DNA of 64,000 bases from Lampris incognitus (taxonomy: Eukaryota; Chordata; Actinopteri; Lampriformes; Lampridae). The position numbers were made by a program, and so were the translations under genes. The DNA lies in the NCBI RefSeq assembly GCF_029633865.1, contig NC_079216.1:68439167-68503166 (forward strand). The letters are read 5' to 3'. Under the pieces are notes generated by a model. It searched no databases, was not told where the DNA came from, and worked only from the letters and a program-made list of their open reading frames with translations. Positions 9,360 to 21,523 of the stretch are shown here, one piece after another (the stretch's first letter is position 1; each line of letters opens with the position of its first letter).

Positions 9360-10440
9360 ATAGAGGAAATAACAGAACCAGAAGTGGCCAACATCACTGG
9401 TGTTAACTGAGAAGCTCTAAAGCTAAGGATGCCTACGGCCCTGACACCAACTTTCTGAAATTACACAGACTCTCTGGTGTGCTTGATTGCACATCTGATT
9501 ACTCTGTCATTCAGGCAAACAGTTGTTCCACCAGCTTGGAAGGTGGCCACAGTTGCTCAAATCTTTAAATCGGGGGGGGGGGGGGGGGTACATGGCAATC
9601 TGTCGGCCAGTCAGTATCCTCCTGGTTAGAGCTAAGGTTGCTGAGAAGTGGGTAGCAAAGCTATTGGCTGAACATCTAAATAAAGGCTGCGCCCCTCTGC
9701 ACCCCATGTAATTTGGGTTCTGTGCCCACCACTCCACAGAACCAGTCAACTGTGTCTCTTTAGAAAAGGTTAATTGCCTATTGGATAAGAGTCCCCATGT
9801 CATTGCTGTCTGTCTGGATTTAGAGAGGGCATTTGGCCATCATGTTCTTTTACCTAAATTAACACATTTTAATTTTTCCGAAGAAGCTCTCCTGTGGACG
9901 AAATCATATTTATCCAACAGAAAGCAATGTGTTTGTGTTGATGGCACTAAATCTCCTTACCTTGACTGTCCTGTAGGAGTCCCAAAAGGCTCTATTTTTG
10001 GACCAATTTTATTCACACTACTAATGACCTACCTGTTGCATGTCAAAACATCAATATTCAAATGTATGCAGATGATGTAGCAATTTTTACATGTGCAAAA
10101 TATATCCAAGAAGCCTCTTTAATTCTTACATCTGTAATGACCCATGTTCAGGACTGGCTTACTAAACTGTGTCTTCATTTGAATACAAAACAAAAACAAC
10201 AACAACAACATAACTGTATGTGTGATGTTTATGGAACAAGCAGTAAGGGTGACACATTCTAATGTGCTCCTGAGAAGGGAGGCGCTTGACATTTTAAACG
10301 AGTTCAAGTATCTCGGGGTCACACTGGACTCCACATTAATGTATAGAAAAGTCACGTGAAAAGCTTTCAATATTGTCTAAGGCAAAGCCTGGGCCTTATT
10401 TGTAATTCCTTCCCCCTAAAATATAGTTTCTACCTCTTGC
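9360..10440 (+). pseudogene. CR1/Rex-like LINE reverse transcriptase remnant
   Basis: Frame-shifted pieces give RT landmarks in order: KDAYGPDTNFLKL, PPAWKVATVAQIFKS, RPVSILLVRAKVAEK, AVCLDLERAFGHHVLLPKL (palm Asp), PVGVPKGSIFGPILFTLL, the catalytic MYADDVAIF at 10062, and EFKYLGVTLDSTL near 10299. A poly-G tract interrupts the frame at about 9573-9589. Several frameshifts and stops make it inactive. The same element probably continues at 10810. Confidence 0.8.
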
Positions 10441-10809
10441 AATGAGCAGTAACCCAGGCCTGCAAAGACATCAGTGTTAGCCAGTTGGTGTCTGAATTCA
10501 GGGCTCAGCCAGGTGCTAAACTGGTCTCTGACACAAACTTGAGGGCTGAAAAATCCCATGGGTGTGCAGCAACAACGTTGTACGTACGAACGATTGATGA
10601 ATAAGGGAGGCCCAAGGATTTTTCCACACAGAGTAGTTTTACTAACTGGTCACTTGCAGGTGTAACGGCACTTAAACCAACAGAATCACTCTTCCAGAAG
10701 GCCATTAGTGTTTGATAAAAAAAAAAACTAAACCAAAAAAACTCTCATTCCACCATTGTAACATCCTGGAAAAATATCATTTATTTAGAACTTTAAAAAC
10801 GTTAAATAT

Positions 10810-11010
10810 GCCCGTTTTATGTATAGGGCTTTGCATGGGCTTGCCCCACCCCCTTTAGGCGACTACGTCAGACGGAGGGCTGACAGTGGCAGTAGCACCA
10901 GGCCACCACTAGAGGGGAGTGTGTGGTACCATATGGGCGCACCACGTTTGGACCAACTGCGCTGTCAGCAAAGGGAGGTACATATTGGAATGGCCTACCT
11001 ACCACTCGCA
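10810..11010 (+). pseudogene. LINE C-terminal tail preceding the 30-bp satellite
   Basis: The translation MYRALHGLAPPPLGDYVRRR followed by FGPTALSAKGGTYWNGLP matches the C-terminal region of vertebrate LINE polyproteins, where a YKALNGLAPP-like block precedes a YWNxLP block. It is in the expected order after the RT remnant at 9360-10440, with about 370 bp of degraded sequence between. The frame runs directly into the tandem array. Confidence 0.7.
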
Positions 11011-11820
11011 GTAAGGGAGCGGCCTACACATCCCACCTTGCTAAGGGAGCGGCCTACACATCCCACCTTGCTAAGGGAGCGGCCTACATATCCCACCTTG
11101 CTAAGGGAGCGGCCTACACATCCCACCTTGCTAAGGGAGCGGCCTACACGTCCCACCTTGCTAAGGGAGCGGCCTACACGTCCCACCTTGCTAAGGGAGC
11201 GGCCTACACGTCCCACCTTGCTAAGGGAGCGGCCTACACATCCCACCTTGCTAAGGGAGTGGCCTACACATCCCACCTTGCCAAGGGAGCGGCCTACACG
11301 TCCCACCTTGCTAAGGGAGCGGCCTACACATCCCACCTTGCTAAGGGAGCGGCCTACACATCCCACCTTGCCAAGGGAGCGGCCTACATATCCCACCTTG
11401 CTAAGGGAGCGGCCTACACGTCCTACCTTGCCAAGGGAGCGGCCTACACGTCCCACCTTGCTAAGGGAGCGGCCTACACATCCCACCTTGCCAAGGGAGC
11501 GGCCTACACGTCCCACCTTGCTAAGGGAGCGGCCTACACGTCCCACCTTGCTAAGGGAGCGGCCTACACGTCCCACCTTGCTAAGGGAGTGGCCTACACG
11601 TCCCACCTTGCTAAGGGAGCGGCCTACACATCCCACCTTGCCAAGGGAGCGGCCTACACGTCCCACCTTGCTAAGGGAGCGGTCTACACGTCCCACCTTG
11701 CTAAGGGAGCGGCCTACACGTCCCACCTTGCCAAGGGAGCGGCCTACACGTCCCACCTTGCTAAGGGAGCGGCCTACACGTCCCACCTTGCTAAGGGAGC
11801 GGCCTACACGTCCCACCTTG
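11011..11820. repeat. 30-bp minisatellite, 27 copies
   Basis: A perfectly phased 30-bp unit (begins CTAAGGGAGCGGCCTACAC, ends CCACCTTG) with a few variable positions: C or T at unit base 2, ACA, ACG or ATA before TCC, and occasional GTGG. Because 30 is divisible by three and the unit has no stop, long ORFs stay open in several frames on both strands. It sits inside a LINE tail and appears to have grown from LINE sequence. Confidence 0.97.
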
Positions 11821-11956
11821 CAGACTCGTCTCAACTACCGCCCAAGGCAAAGTGGGGCCACTGCTGGCCGCCGGACAAGTCTGTTTCTATTGCCATGTTC
11901 ACGTTGCTACCCAGACCGTTGGTTTGGACCTGCCGAGGGACTGCGGATGTAAAGTC

Positions 11957-11957
<1 letters not shown>

Positions 11958-12002
<45 letters not shown>
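11958..12002 (+). repeat. (CAG)15 trinucleotide repeat
   Basis: Fifteen uninterrupted CAG units between two LINE fragments, with no gene context. Confidence 0.97.
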
Positions 12003-12004
<2 letters not shown>

Positions 12005-12189
12005 CTGCTACCGCAGCACGTGGTGTACACCGTTTATACTGACGGTCATTCAGTCATGTCCCTGTCAAACACACAACGCACCCGCTTCACCACGAACCAA
12101 GCCACAGGCATGTTGTGCTGCACTGCAGAAACACAACAAGAGTTGCCCGTGATAAGGTGTATGGTGTATGGTGCAGACACAGTGGCACT

Positions 12190-12575
12190 GTGGAAGACAG
12201 GAGGTGCAGCTGGAGGTGGCAGAGGTGAAGATAAAATGTTCCCTGGGAGTGATGAAGAAGGACGGGATGAGGGACGAGTATATTAGAGGGACAGCTCAGG
12301 TTGGACGGTTTGGAGACAAAGCAAGAGAGACAAGATTGAGATGGTGTGGACATGTGTGGAGGAGAGATGATGGGTATACTGGGAGAAGGATGCTGAATAT
12401 GGAGCTGCCAGGGAAGAGGAGGAGAGGAAGGCCAAAGAGGAGGTTTATGGATGTGGTGAGGGAGGACATGCAGGTGGCTGGTGGGACAGAGGAAGATGCA
12501 GAGGGCAGGAAGAGATGGAGACGGATGATCCGCTGTGGCGCCCCCCAATGGCAGCAGCCTAAAGTAGTAGTAGTT
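12190..12575 (+). pseudogene. RTE-like LINE, C-terminal end and 3' tail
   Basis: The translation shows a hallmark non-LTR C-terminus: RDEYIRGTAQVGRFGDKARE, RLRWCGHVWRRDDGYTGRR, MLNMELPGKRRRGRPKRRFM, DVVREDMQVAGGTEEDA and RWRRMIRCG. The tail ends in a TAG-type trinucleotide repeat (12565-12573). A shorter copy of the same end lies inverted at 49480-49712. It is 5'-truncated and inactive. Confidence 0.8.
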
Positions 12576-12579
12576 TCAT

Positions 12580-13254
12580 GTAATTAAGATTTCTAAACTG
12601 AATTTGGTCTAGCAAATGAAACAATGTGCCATCATAACCTTTCAAACGGGTCACCTGAGTTGGTGCAGCAGGAAGTTTACCACGTCAGATGAATGGCAGC
12701 AAATCAGTCCAGTTACTCCAAGACTTCACTACTGGATTCTGAGCTCCTGTTCTGGTTCAACAAGTCCCGAGAGGCTGTACCAGCTCTTCTACGTCATTGA
12801 CCTTTCCCCCAGCAGTCTCCCATCAGAAATATCTGCATTTTCCATACCTGGATAATAAACTGTGTAGTCCGTTTCTCAGGAAGTCTGTCATGTTCACGTG
12901 CTACTAGTCATACTCTGGTGCTTCTCAGAGAGTAAGTGCTGGGACAAGACTTGGTCTGTGTCCAACAGGTGTCTGGAAAGAATCCAGAAGGAGTCCAGCT
13001 GTGCTACCCAGACAGAAACTGAACCGCCTGCTCTAACGTTGTGACCATGCAGCCTGGAAGGATGTCGGTGGTTCAGTTTAGTCAGTAATCATCTCAAACT
13101 GGGACTGTTTTGTTTTGTACGTTTGATCTGACGACTTAGTCAAGTTGCTGTAAAGATGACGTCCTTTTTTAAATAAATCACATCCGACAAGCCGTTTTTT
13201 GCAAACGTGTAAATTTCCAATAGAAAAAAAAAGAAAACAAAACAACTTTTGCTT
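12580..13254. other. No gene recognised
   Basis: Unique-looking sequence without a supported ORF, repeat or RNA gene. Confidence 0.5.
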
Positions 13255-13675
13255 GGGGCGTCCGGGTGGCGTGGTGGTCTATTCTGTTGCCTACCAACAC
13301 AGAGATCGCTGGTTCGAATCCCCGTGTTGCCTCTGGCTTGGTTGGGTGTCCCTACAGACACAACTGGCCGTGTCTGCGGGTGGGGAGCCAGGTGTGGGTG
13401 TGTGTCTTGGTCGCTGCACTAGCGCCTCCTCCGGTCAGTTGGGGCATCTGTTTGGGGGGGAGGGGGATTGGGGGGAATAGCGTGATCCTCCCACGCGCTA
13501 CGTCCCTCTGGTGAAACTCCTCACTGTCAGGTGAAAAGAAGCGGCTGGAGACTCCACATGTATGGGAGGAGGCATGTGGTAGTCTGCAGCCCTCCCCGGA
13601 CCAGCAGAGGGGGTGGAGCAGAGACCGGGGTGATTGGCCGGGTACAGTTGGGGAGAAAAGGGGGCGGGCTTGTTT
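13255..13675 (+). mobile_element. tRNA-derived SINE, copy 1 of 5
   Basis: The tRNA-like head has an A-box-like GGCGTGGTGGTCT and a B box GGTTCGAATCC. The long conserved body includes CTAGCGCCTCCTC, GGTGAAACTCCTCACTGTCA and TGGTAGTCTGCAGCCCTCCC, ending GGGGAGAAAAG. Further copies in the window are at 16021, 24165 (minus), 24978 and 26958. They share the whole 400-bp body and are moderately diverged. Confidence 0.85.
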
Positions 13676-13679
13676 TTAT

Positions 13680-16020
13680 GACCCAAGTTCTTACAAGACC
13701 ATCAATACATATTTAAGAAAGAAAGCGGTGGAGACATATGAAGTTTGTAAAAAACGTGTTAGGTCATTTTATTTCAGGTCTCCCTAGCAACAAACACGTC
13801 ACTGTAATTATTAACTTTGCTTAAAAGGGGAAAAAAGGCTCCTTAGTCCATTTCATGTGAGCAGCCTCTGAACAAGTCAAGGTTGTGCGATATGCCATGT
13901 TGTGTCCCTCCGAACCCCCGGCTGACACGTTTCATCATTTCAGACCCTTTCCATCCCCACGTCAGTCTGAAGCCATGTGGGAGGTGGCCACGTCTCCAAA
14001 AGCACACAGGTGTGTGTCTGTGCAGCATGTCTAAAGGCACTTCAGACACTGGCAGCGAGGTCCATGTGGGTTTGCTTCTCCCTTCAGTGAGTCCTCAGTA
14101 TTCAAGCATAAGGGACAAAAGACAGTGTTCATGATTCACAATGCAACTTCTCCTTCCTGACCACCGGGAAACGCTGAAAGACCTTGAACCCTCGAGAAGG
14201 GGCGGCGGCCCAGGAGACACATACAGTACGCAGCGCCGCAGGGCATCCAAGCTACACAATGAGCGTGATAACACTAAACACAAACGCTGGGCAGTAACAC
14301 AACTCAAGTTGTGGCTTTGGGTCCACTTCTGGGTGGGGTGGGGGGTCAAATGACTGCTTGAGGATATTCATAGATAATAAAATAAAAATAATCTCAGCCC
14401 CTTGGTGTGTGCGATGGCCACATTTCAACGGATTCAATTGATCTGAACACACTGAAATCATCTTTGTATGTCAAAAATTGTTGCCATCTTGAGAAGATCC
14501 ATCCACACATCACCAAATCCTGATTTTCAAGTATTTCTTCAGCGAGTACTACACCTGTTTTGCATTTCACCGTTTCCTCATGACAGTTCTGCTCCAGGCC
14601 GCTCTAGCAGGAGGACACACGTGGTGATCAGTACTACTCCAACCACACGTCGGCCCACACAGTCCTGGAATATGACCCAGTGTTAAAACAGTCGTTTCTA
14701 ACGTTCCCGTCCCATCTCCTTCCCGATGTAAGGTGGGAACCAGAGTGAACTGGACAGCACACATCCAAACAGAGCTGCCACGGCCTGTTTGAAACTTACA
14801 GAACCAGCTGTAGGACATCTTACAACATCTGTGTTCTGGAGTCAGATGCCCTGTAAGGCCCTCTGGCTCCTGTGATTCTTAGTGGTGCGTCACTGGCCTC
14901 AATGACCTGCAGCAGTCCTCAGGACCCACAGGCCCCCAGCTCCTCAAATACAGGTGAAGGTCTACTGGCTAGCTCGATGATCAGTTTTAGCCTCTGTGAC
15001 TGAAGACATGCGAGGGCAGGACTGGGTAAAACTGCTGAGGTAACTGGCTGTAGAATCCAGATAGCTTGGTGTCTTGTTTCTAACCCATTTCTGCCAAGAC
15101 ACATTCCCTGCAGACTCCAGCTAGGTGGCAGCATATCCATCACTACACAACACACTACACAACTCTGGGAGCAAGTTTCTTCAGTCGTGCACGGCATAGG
15201 AGTGAATATAACGCGGAGAGAAAGAACATATGATAAAAGTGGAGAACTTCTGGAATGTTAGCCCTGCATAGCTTAATTCCTTGAACAGTTTATCTGTGAC
15301 AGTCCAGCGAGTGTCTGACACACGCGAGCCTGGAGAAATCTGGCAGAATGACTGGAATAACACATGGGGCTAAAACACAAGTCAGAAAATGAAAAACAAG
15401 TTGCACAAGAAATCTCAAGCTGAACAAGTAGTGCAGAAACACAGACCAACAGTCTACGCCAGTCTCCTCACACTACACATCAGTGTTGCAGTATGAATGG
15501 GAATGTGAAGCGGGTCAAAGCTGATCTGGGAGAACAAAACCCTGCACTAGCTGACAGATGCATTTGTGGATGCTGATGGGGCGGCTCTGCTTCTGCTGCT
15601 CCCTGAGTAGTCAGCTCCACTGTCGTCAGACTCAGGGAGGAACTTGTAACATCACAGACGTGCAGATGAGGTCTGGGTTCCACCATCCTACCAAGCCTTC
15701 GTCTCAGCACTGACAGAACTGTCTCACTTTGGATGAACATTTAAAATGTTGTCTACCTCCACAGGACTTCCATGAACCGCAATGACCAAAACACACTGCT
15801 CTTGGGACTTTTAACACTTTTGATGCTGCACTCGAATAAATAAAAATGCTGTTTGAGTAAAACACATTTTGAGGCAAGTTGAAGGGACGTTGATCTAAAC
15901 TGTAATGAATTCTGCCAACTGAATCTGACACGTCAACAAGTTTTATTGCCCCAACATCGCAGCCAGAATCGGAGGTCGACTGCAGCTGAGATGCCAGACA
16001 ATCAAAATGTTTTATATTAA
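13680..16020. other. 3' flank or possible 3' UTR of arntl2
   Basis: No ORF of note. On the minus strand, AATAAA-type signals lie at 15947-15942 and 13773-13768 and are candidate polyadenylation signals for the arntl2 transcript, whose stop is at 17346. Which one is used cannot be seen. Confidence 0.35.
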
Positions 16021-16425
16021 GGGCGTCCGGGTAGCGTAGCGGTCTATTCCGTTGTCTACCAACACAGGTTCACTGGTTCAAATCCCCGTGTTACCTCCGG
16101 CTTGGTAAGGCATCCCTACAGACACAATTGGCCGTGTCTGCGGGTGGGAAGCCGGATGTGGGTATGTGTCCTGGTCACTGCACTAGCGCCTCCTCTGGCC
16201 AGTCAGGGCACCTGATCCTCCCACACGCTACGTCCCCCTGGTGAAACTCCTCACTGTCAGGTGAAAAGAAGCGGCTGGTGACTCCACATGTATGGGAGGA
16301 GGCATGTGGTAGTCTGCAGCCCTCCCCGGATCTGCAGAGGGGGTGGAGCAGAGACCGGGACGGCTCGGAAGAGTGGTGGAAGAGTGGTGTAATTGGGCAG
16401 GTACAATTGGGGAGAAATCCACAAA
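16021..16425 (+). mobile_element. tRNA-derived SINE, copy 2 of 5
   Basis: Same family as the element at 13255: head GGGCGTCCGGGTAGCGTAGC and body with CTGATCCTCCCACACGC. The G-rich stretch before the body end is deleted relative to copy 1. It lies within 1 kb downstream of the arntl2 stop, opposite in sense, and may be part of its 3' UTR. Confidence 0.85.
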
Positions 16426-16429
16426 AAAA

Positions 16430-17345
16430 AAGTTTTACATTTAACTGAAGTAGGCTTTTAAAAGACTGACACGGGCTGATGGGTAACAAGACCAGGTTCA
16501 CAGAGCCTATGTAGCGTAGATTCAAGTGCTCTGCAACCCAGGAGGTCATTTTGAGGGTTCCTACGGAAACATGCACAGATAATGCCTCAAGTCTGAGAAA
16601 ATCTCTGAGCAGCACACAGTCGGGTGACTCTCAGAGTCGGAGGTTATGGAGGAGTGGTCCGTCGTGTAACCTGCTGCCTGCCTGCAGCCTCCATCTGTGT
16701 GGAAAAACACGTGGAAGGCTGTCGGTCTCCTGCCTCAGTATCGTCCTCCAATCTTAACTAAACTTTAACACACCTAATCAAATACAAACAATGAAAAAAC
16801 AAAAAAAAACAAAAAAAAAAACCCCAACAAAAAACAGATTTTCAGTGCGATTTTTTTTTTGCGTCGTTACTCCCACCCGTTGTTCAAGTGTAGGTATCCG
16901 CGGGAAATACAAAACAGAAATCCCAAGCCATTGCACAGTCATTTGCTTCCACGGGTTCTGTCTTCTGGCAGGAGCAAAGTCACTGTCGTGGACGACAGGG
17001 CGAACCAAGGCTGCACGCGTGTGGGCCGCAGCCCTGAGAGGTTCCAGAGGGACACAGAGCAGTGTGAGGAAACCGTCCGGCAGGTTTCTGGGAGAGGCAG
17101 ACAGCTTTAAGGCTTTAGAGGCACATCCTCCTACTGGAAGTGGGAGAGCAGGTGTACCTTACGGTCACAGATCCCGCTACCTTTTAAAGCAACCACCTGA
17201 GGATAACGCAGCTTGTGTGAGAAAAGGTGACTAATAAATTAAACTTAAAAAAGAAATCTTATAAAACTGAACGCTGCACCTCCGAGGACACGAGAACGCT
17301 TCATGTCGGACTGACCGACCCAAAGCTGCATTGCAAGACACGGTT
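16430..17345. other. Probable proximal 3' UTR of arntl2
   Basis: Sequence immediately downstream of the arntl2 stop codon on the minus strand. It has A- and T-homopolymer runs at 16794-16860 and no competing coding signal. Confidence 0.4.
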
Positions 17346-17613
17346 CTATAGAGACCAGTGCATCTCCTCAAAGTCCACGGCTTCGCCGAGATCTGTATCT
17401 GTCTCCAGGAGGCTCATGATGACCGCCATCGCTGCTTCGTCGTTGCTAAGGCTACCGAGGCCAGGCCCGACCACGCTGTCCAAATCCAGCTGGGAATTCT
17501 CCCCTGCAGGGAAGGAAGGTGAGGAAAACGTGGGAATACACACAGGTCCATATACAGTGGATATAAAATATGTTGTTTTGTTTTGGTGGGAAAACACCAA
17601 CCTGAGAGATCCC

Positions 17614-17658
<45 letters not shown>

Positions 17659-20600
17659 CTTGAGGTTTTAACGCTGCTGGAGAGGTTTGTCACATTCAGT
17701 GAATGTTAAGATACCGACAGGCATCCATCAACTAACCGTCTGATGAAAATAAAATCGGGTCTCTCTGGCTGCTCCAGGGGCTTTAACTCGATTCACAAAA
17801 TCCACGTGGTCTAAATGAAACGACCAATCACCCCTCAGGAGCGCCGCTTACTCATATGCACCATGTGGGGTGCAGGAGCAGGGCGGCCCGGTCCTCTGGA
17901 AACAGCGGTGGTAATAAATCCTGCACAGCTACGTAAAAGAGCGCTTCACAACAACCATGTTGGAGTAAGTAAGTCACTGACTAACAACTGCGATGCACTT
18001 TACGGTCTTCACCACATTAATACGGGTCTTACACAGGGGCGGTACACACAGTGCTACCGGTACCTGGAGAACAGCTTTATAAGTACTTCACGTCAGTACA
18101 ACATGAAGTAACTACCTGGTTTTTATATGCCTAGATTACAACCAACGATGCCAACATTACCTGTTATGACGGGCAAACTCACACATGTGCACGAAACTGG
18201 TGTGTGTGTTTGGTTTTTTTGGGGGGTGGGGGGCATTAAGTTAAATGTAGTCATATCTCCAAAGTCACCTACAACAGTGTTGTGCGGTGTCGCAGGTATA
18301 TTGTATCACAGAGGCACCAGGTAAGAACAAACGGAGTAAAGTAAACAGGACAGGACACCGTGCGTACCCATGAATATTTCTCCTCCTGAGAGTGGCGGGC
18401 TCTGGGCCTCATCTTCACACACGGACTTTCCTGGCACCACCATATCTGTCGTCTCCCCATTTGGCACCTTAAGACCAAAAGAGGTACACATGAATGACAG
18501 GGGGACAGACCCAGCCGTAGAGAAAGCTGTCAGAAAGTAGTCCTAGAAGACTGACGTTGCCGCTGGTCTGAGTGGCAGCTTGTGGAGACTTGTCGTGCAG
18601 CACGCTGAAGGGACTGCCATTGCCGCTTGAAGGTGACACGTTCATTCTAAACCAGAAGAACAAGTACAACTGTAACAACTCGTCCTCTCCGCTGACTCAT
18701 CGGTGAGCTACGATCCAAAGTTATTCTTTGCTACGTCCACCTACCCTACAACATCTCATATATGTGTGGATGACAAACATGTTTGTCATCTATGTAAATG
18801 AAAAACAAATCATGATGTTACTGCCACATCATCTGCAACACCTGTTGTAATCCATCAGCTCGTTGGCAATCTGGGTTCCTATGTTTCCAGCGTAAATCAT
18901 GGTACCAGCAGCGCTGGATGTTTTTGAGACGATTGGAAGGGACTTCTTGCCATCTTCTAAAAAAAAGAAAAGACAATGAATTAGAGATCAGTGGCCTGTG
19001 TTTAAAACCAAAACTATAAATATCTGCATTTTCCAAGACAATGAAGTTAGAGACGTATATAAAGGGATATCTTCTCATATGCCAGGACGAACTGACCCTC
19101 CGAGGTCTTGGAGTTGTTTGGCTGTTCGGACTTGTTCCCTGACCGGCTTGTTCGGCTGTGGTCGTGTCTTGGTGTGGGATCAGAAAACAGACGGTGGTGA
19201 GCCCATTAGTGTACATTTACCTCACAACAGTAGCAACAGGTTTAACTTGCGTACAACCGTATTATTCATATCAGCGGTGTCATGCAAGCAGGCTCTTTCA
19301 AGGTGAGGGAAGGTCTACTGAAGCTCGTACTCACGATATGACTGTATTAGTGGACACTATGTATTCTACTTCTTTGGTCCAGGGATTTACAAAACCAAAC
19401 CACTGGCTTTGCAGAGTGACGAAAGAGCCATATTTCGTTTTGAACTTGTAGTAATTTGTCTCTATTTTCTCTTTACTCCGCAGCACTGTGAAGAAAGAGA
19501 GTCCCGGTCAGTCACATGCATAGGGTATAAAGAGGAATTTGGAATAATGCTTGAGCACAAAATCAGAAGTGGGGAAATAAATGTGATTTCCTAAAACAAA
19601 AGTATAATATGCTGAAACCTGAGAGTGACACAAATCAACAGCCACATATCAACAACAAAATCATTTTCCAACTTATTTCCTTGTAGGTCACCTCTGTGCA
19701 AGCCTCCTATTTCTGCACAGGAGGGTCATTCTGTCTCAACTGTTACCAAAAATATGCTACCAGCATGCATGACCCAAGCTTTTCATACTGCACTGCAGTA
19801 AGATATCCTATGTGCAGCAAGATATCCTACATGGCTCTATCATTGTACAAACTCTTATGTAAACAATGCAATCTGGTCTTGAATGTCTGCTCACAGCTGT
19901 ACTTACTGTAATGTGCAACCCTTGTGTTTCTATAGGTCACTTTAATTACTAGAACATCACACTAGCCTGCACAGCTAGAAGAAACCTCTAATGTGTCTAT
20001 TAAACAGTGGAGGACAGAAAAAGCGATGATGAGAAGAAAAACTGGCATGACATCCTCTAACTCACCTTTTCGATGTCTGTCAGCTAAATGCGGTAGGTCA
20101 TCTTGATGGAAGTACTCGTAGCATGACGTGCCAAGCAGTTCCTGGGGTAGATATCCTAGAATGGTTGTTGCTCTGTGGGGAAAAGGGCAGGACTGGTTAA
20201 AAGAGCGGGCTATCATGGGACACACTCTCATTCTGACTCTTAATCATTTCAACATAAATCTGAAATCTGCAAAAGGCTACTTTTCAGATATTAAAAACAT
20301 TTCAACAAAATGATAGTACTTGGTGTCTCACTTAACTTACTGTGTTCTCAGTAGACTCCTACAATGCAGTCAGAGTGGGCATAATCAAATATTATTCATG
20401 ACTATCACAACTTATGAACTTGAATGCATTGCACACCATTTCCTAACGTTAATATGAAATACAGAAGTTTTATAGAAATTTAGCACATATCGTCTTCATA
20501 TCATGCTCTCAAAAACATACTAACTTTTCAGTTCTTACCAACTTTTTTAGTATGATAAAAATCTGGCGCCTCTTAAAAAGATTTATTTTCAAAAGTTGTA

Positions 20601-21461
20601 CTTAAAATTAAGGACAAAAAATTGGCAGATCATTAGTATAATTCCATATACATAGAAGAGATGCACTTTTTACATGTTACACAGCCTCACTTTTAAAAAC
20701 AACTGCAAGTTGCAACAACTGCAAACCATGCACATCCTTTACACAACTGCACAACTTTATCTTAAACAAAACCACGTGGAGAAATGTAGCCTGTACGTAG
20801 CACATATATGATACATAAACATAAACCACATCAGGAAATGTAGCTCGTATGTAGCACATATATGACTGCTACCTTTGATCCACAAAGGTGAACTTGCCAT
20901 CCATGGCATAGCGCGTGATGAACTCTGTGGGTTTAACCCGAACCTCTCCGTTCACCTGGGGGGCTGTATGGGAGTGGACACGTCCTACGGCCACCAGGCA
21001 GCTGAAATGAGAGCTGTCCTTATCCGCATCGGCCTCTCCCTCCACCCCCAGTTGACTGGTGGGCCAGCTGCGCATGTAGCCTGTGCAGTGGACTGTGCAA
21101 TACTTCTGGGACTCTTAAAAGCAAGCATGCCCCAAACCAAAGGTAAACCATTAAATCAGAAAACTTCTCCATACAAACACTTGTAAAAGATAAAGCACTT
21201 GATAATGGTTAACTTAGTAGTAAAGCAAAACAAACTACTGGCTAGTCATTAAAACACTGAATACACAACTGAGTGTTACCCTCCTGTACCTTTCTTTTTT
21301 GAGGTACTGGCCTGGAATTCCTTTTCTTCCACTTTAACAGAGATCTTGTTGTACTTCATGCGGCAGAAAAAGGATCGACGAGCACCAGAACACAGCCGTG
21401 CTGCACCAACTGGGAGGTCAGCCTGGACCTGTAGACCAGCTGGGGACAAAGCAGGAATATT

Positions 21462-21523
<62 letters not shown>

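Noticed and set aside
11958-12002. (CAG)15 as a polyglutamine-coding tract
   Set aside because: It lies between LINE fragments with no exon context; the reading frame is only an extension of the satellite ORF.
10923-12152. 409-, 377- and 279-codon ORFs across the 30-bp array
   Set aside because: Same periodic artefact; open in several frames at once and embedded in a broken LINE.
13255-13330. tRNA-like head as a functional tRNA gene
   Set aside because: The box A/B sequence continues into a 400-bp SINE body and recurs in five diverged copies; no proper cloverleaf acceptor end.
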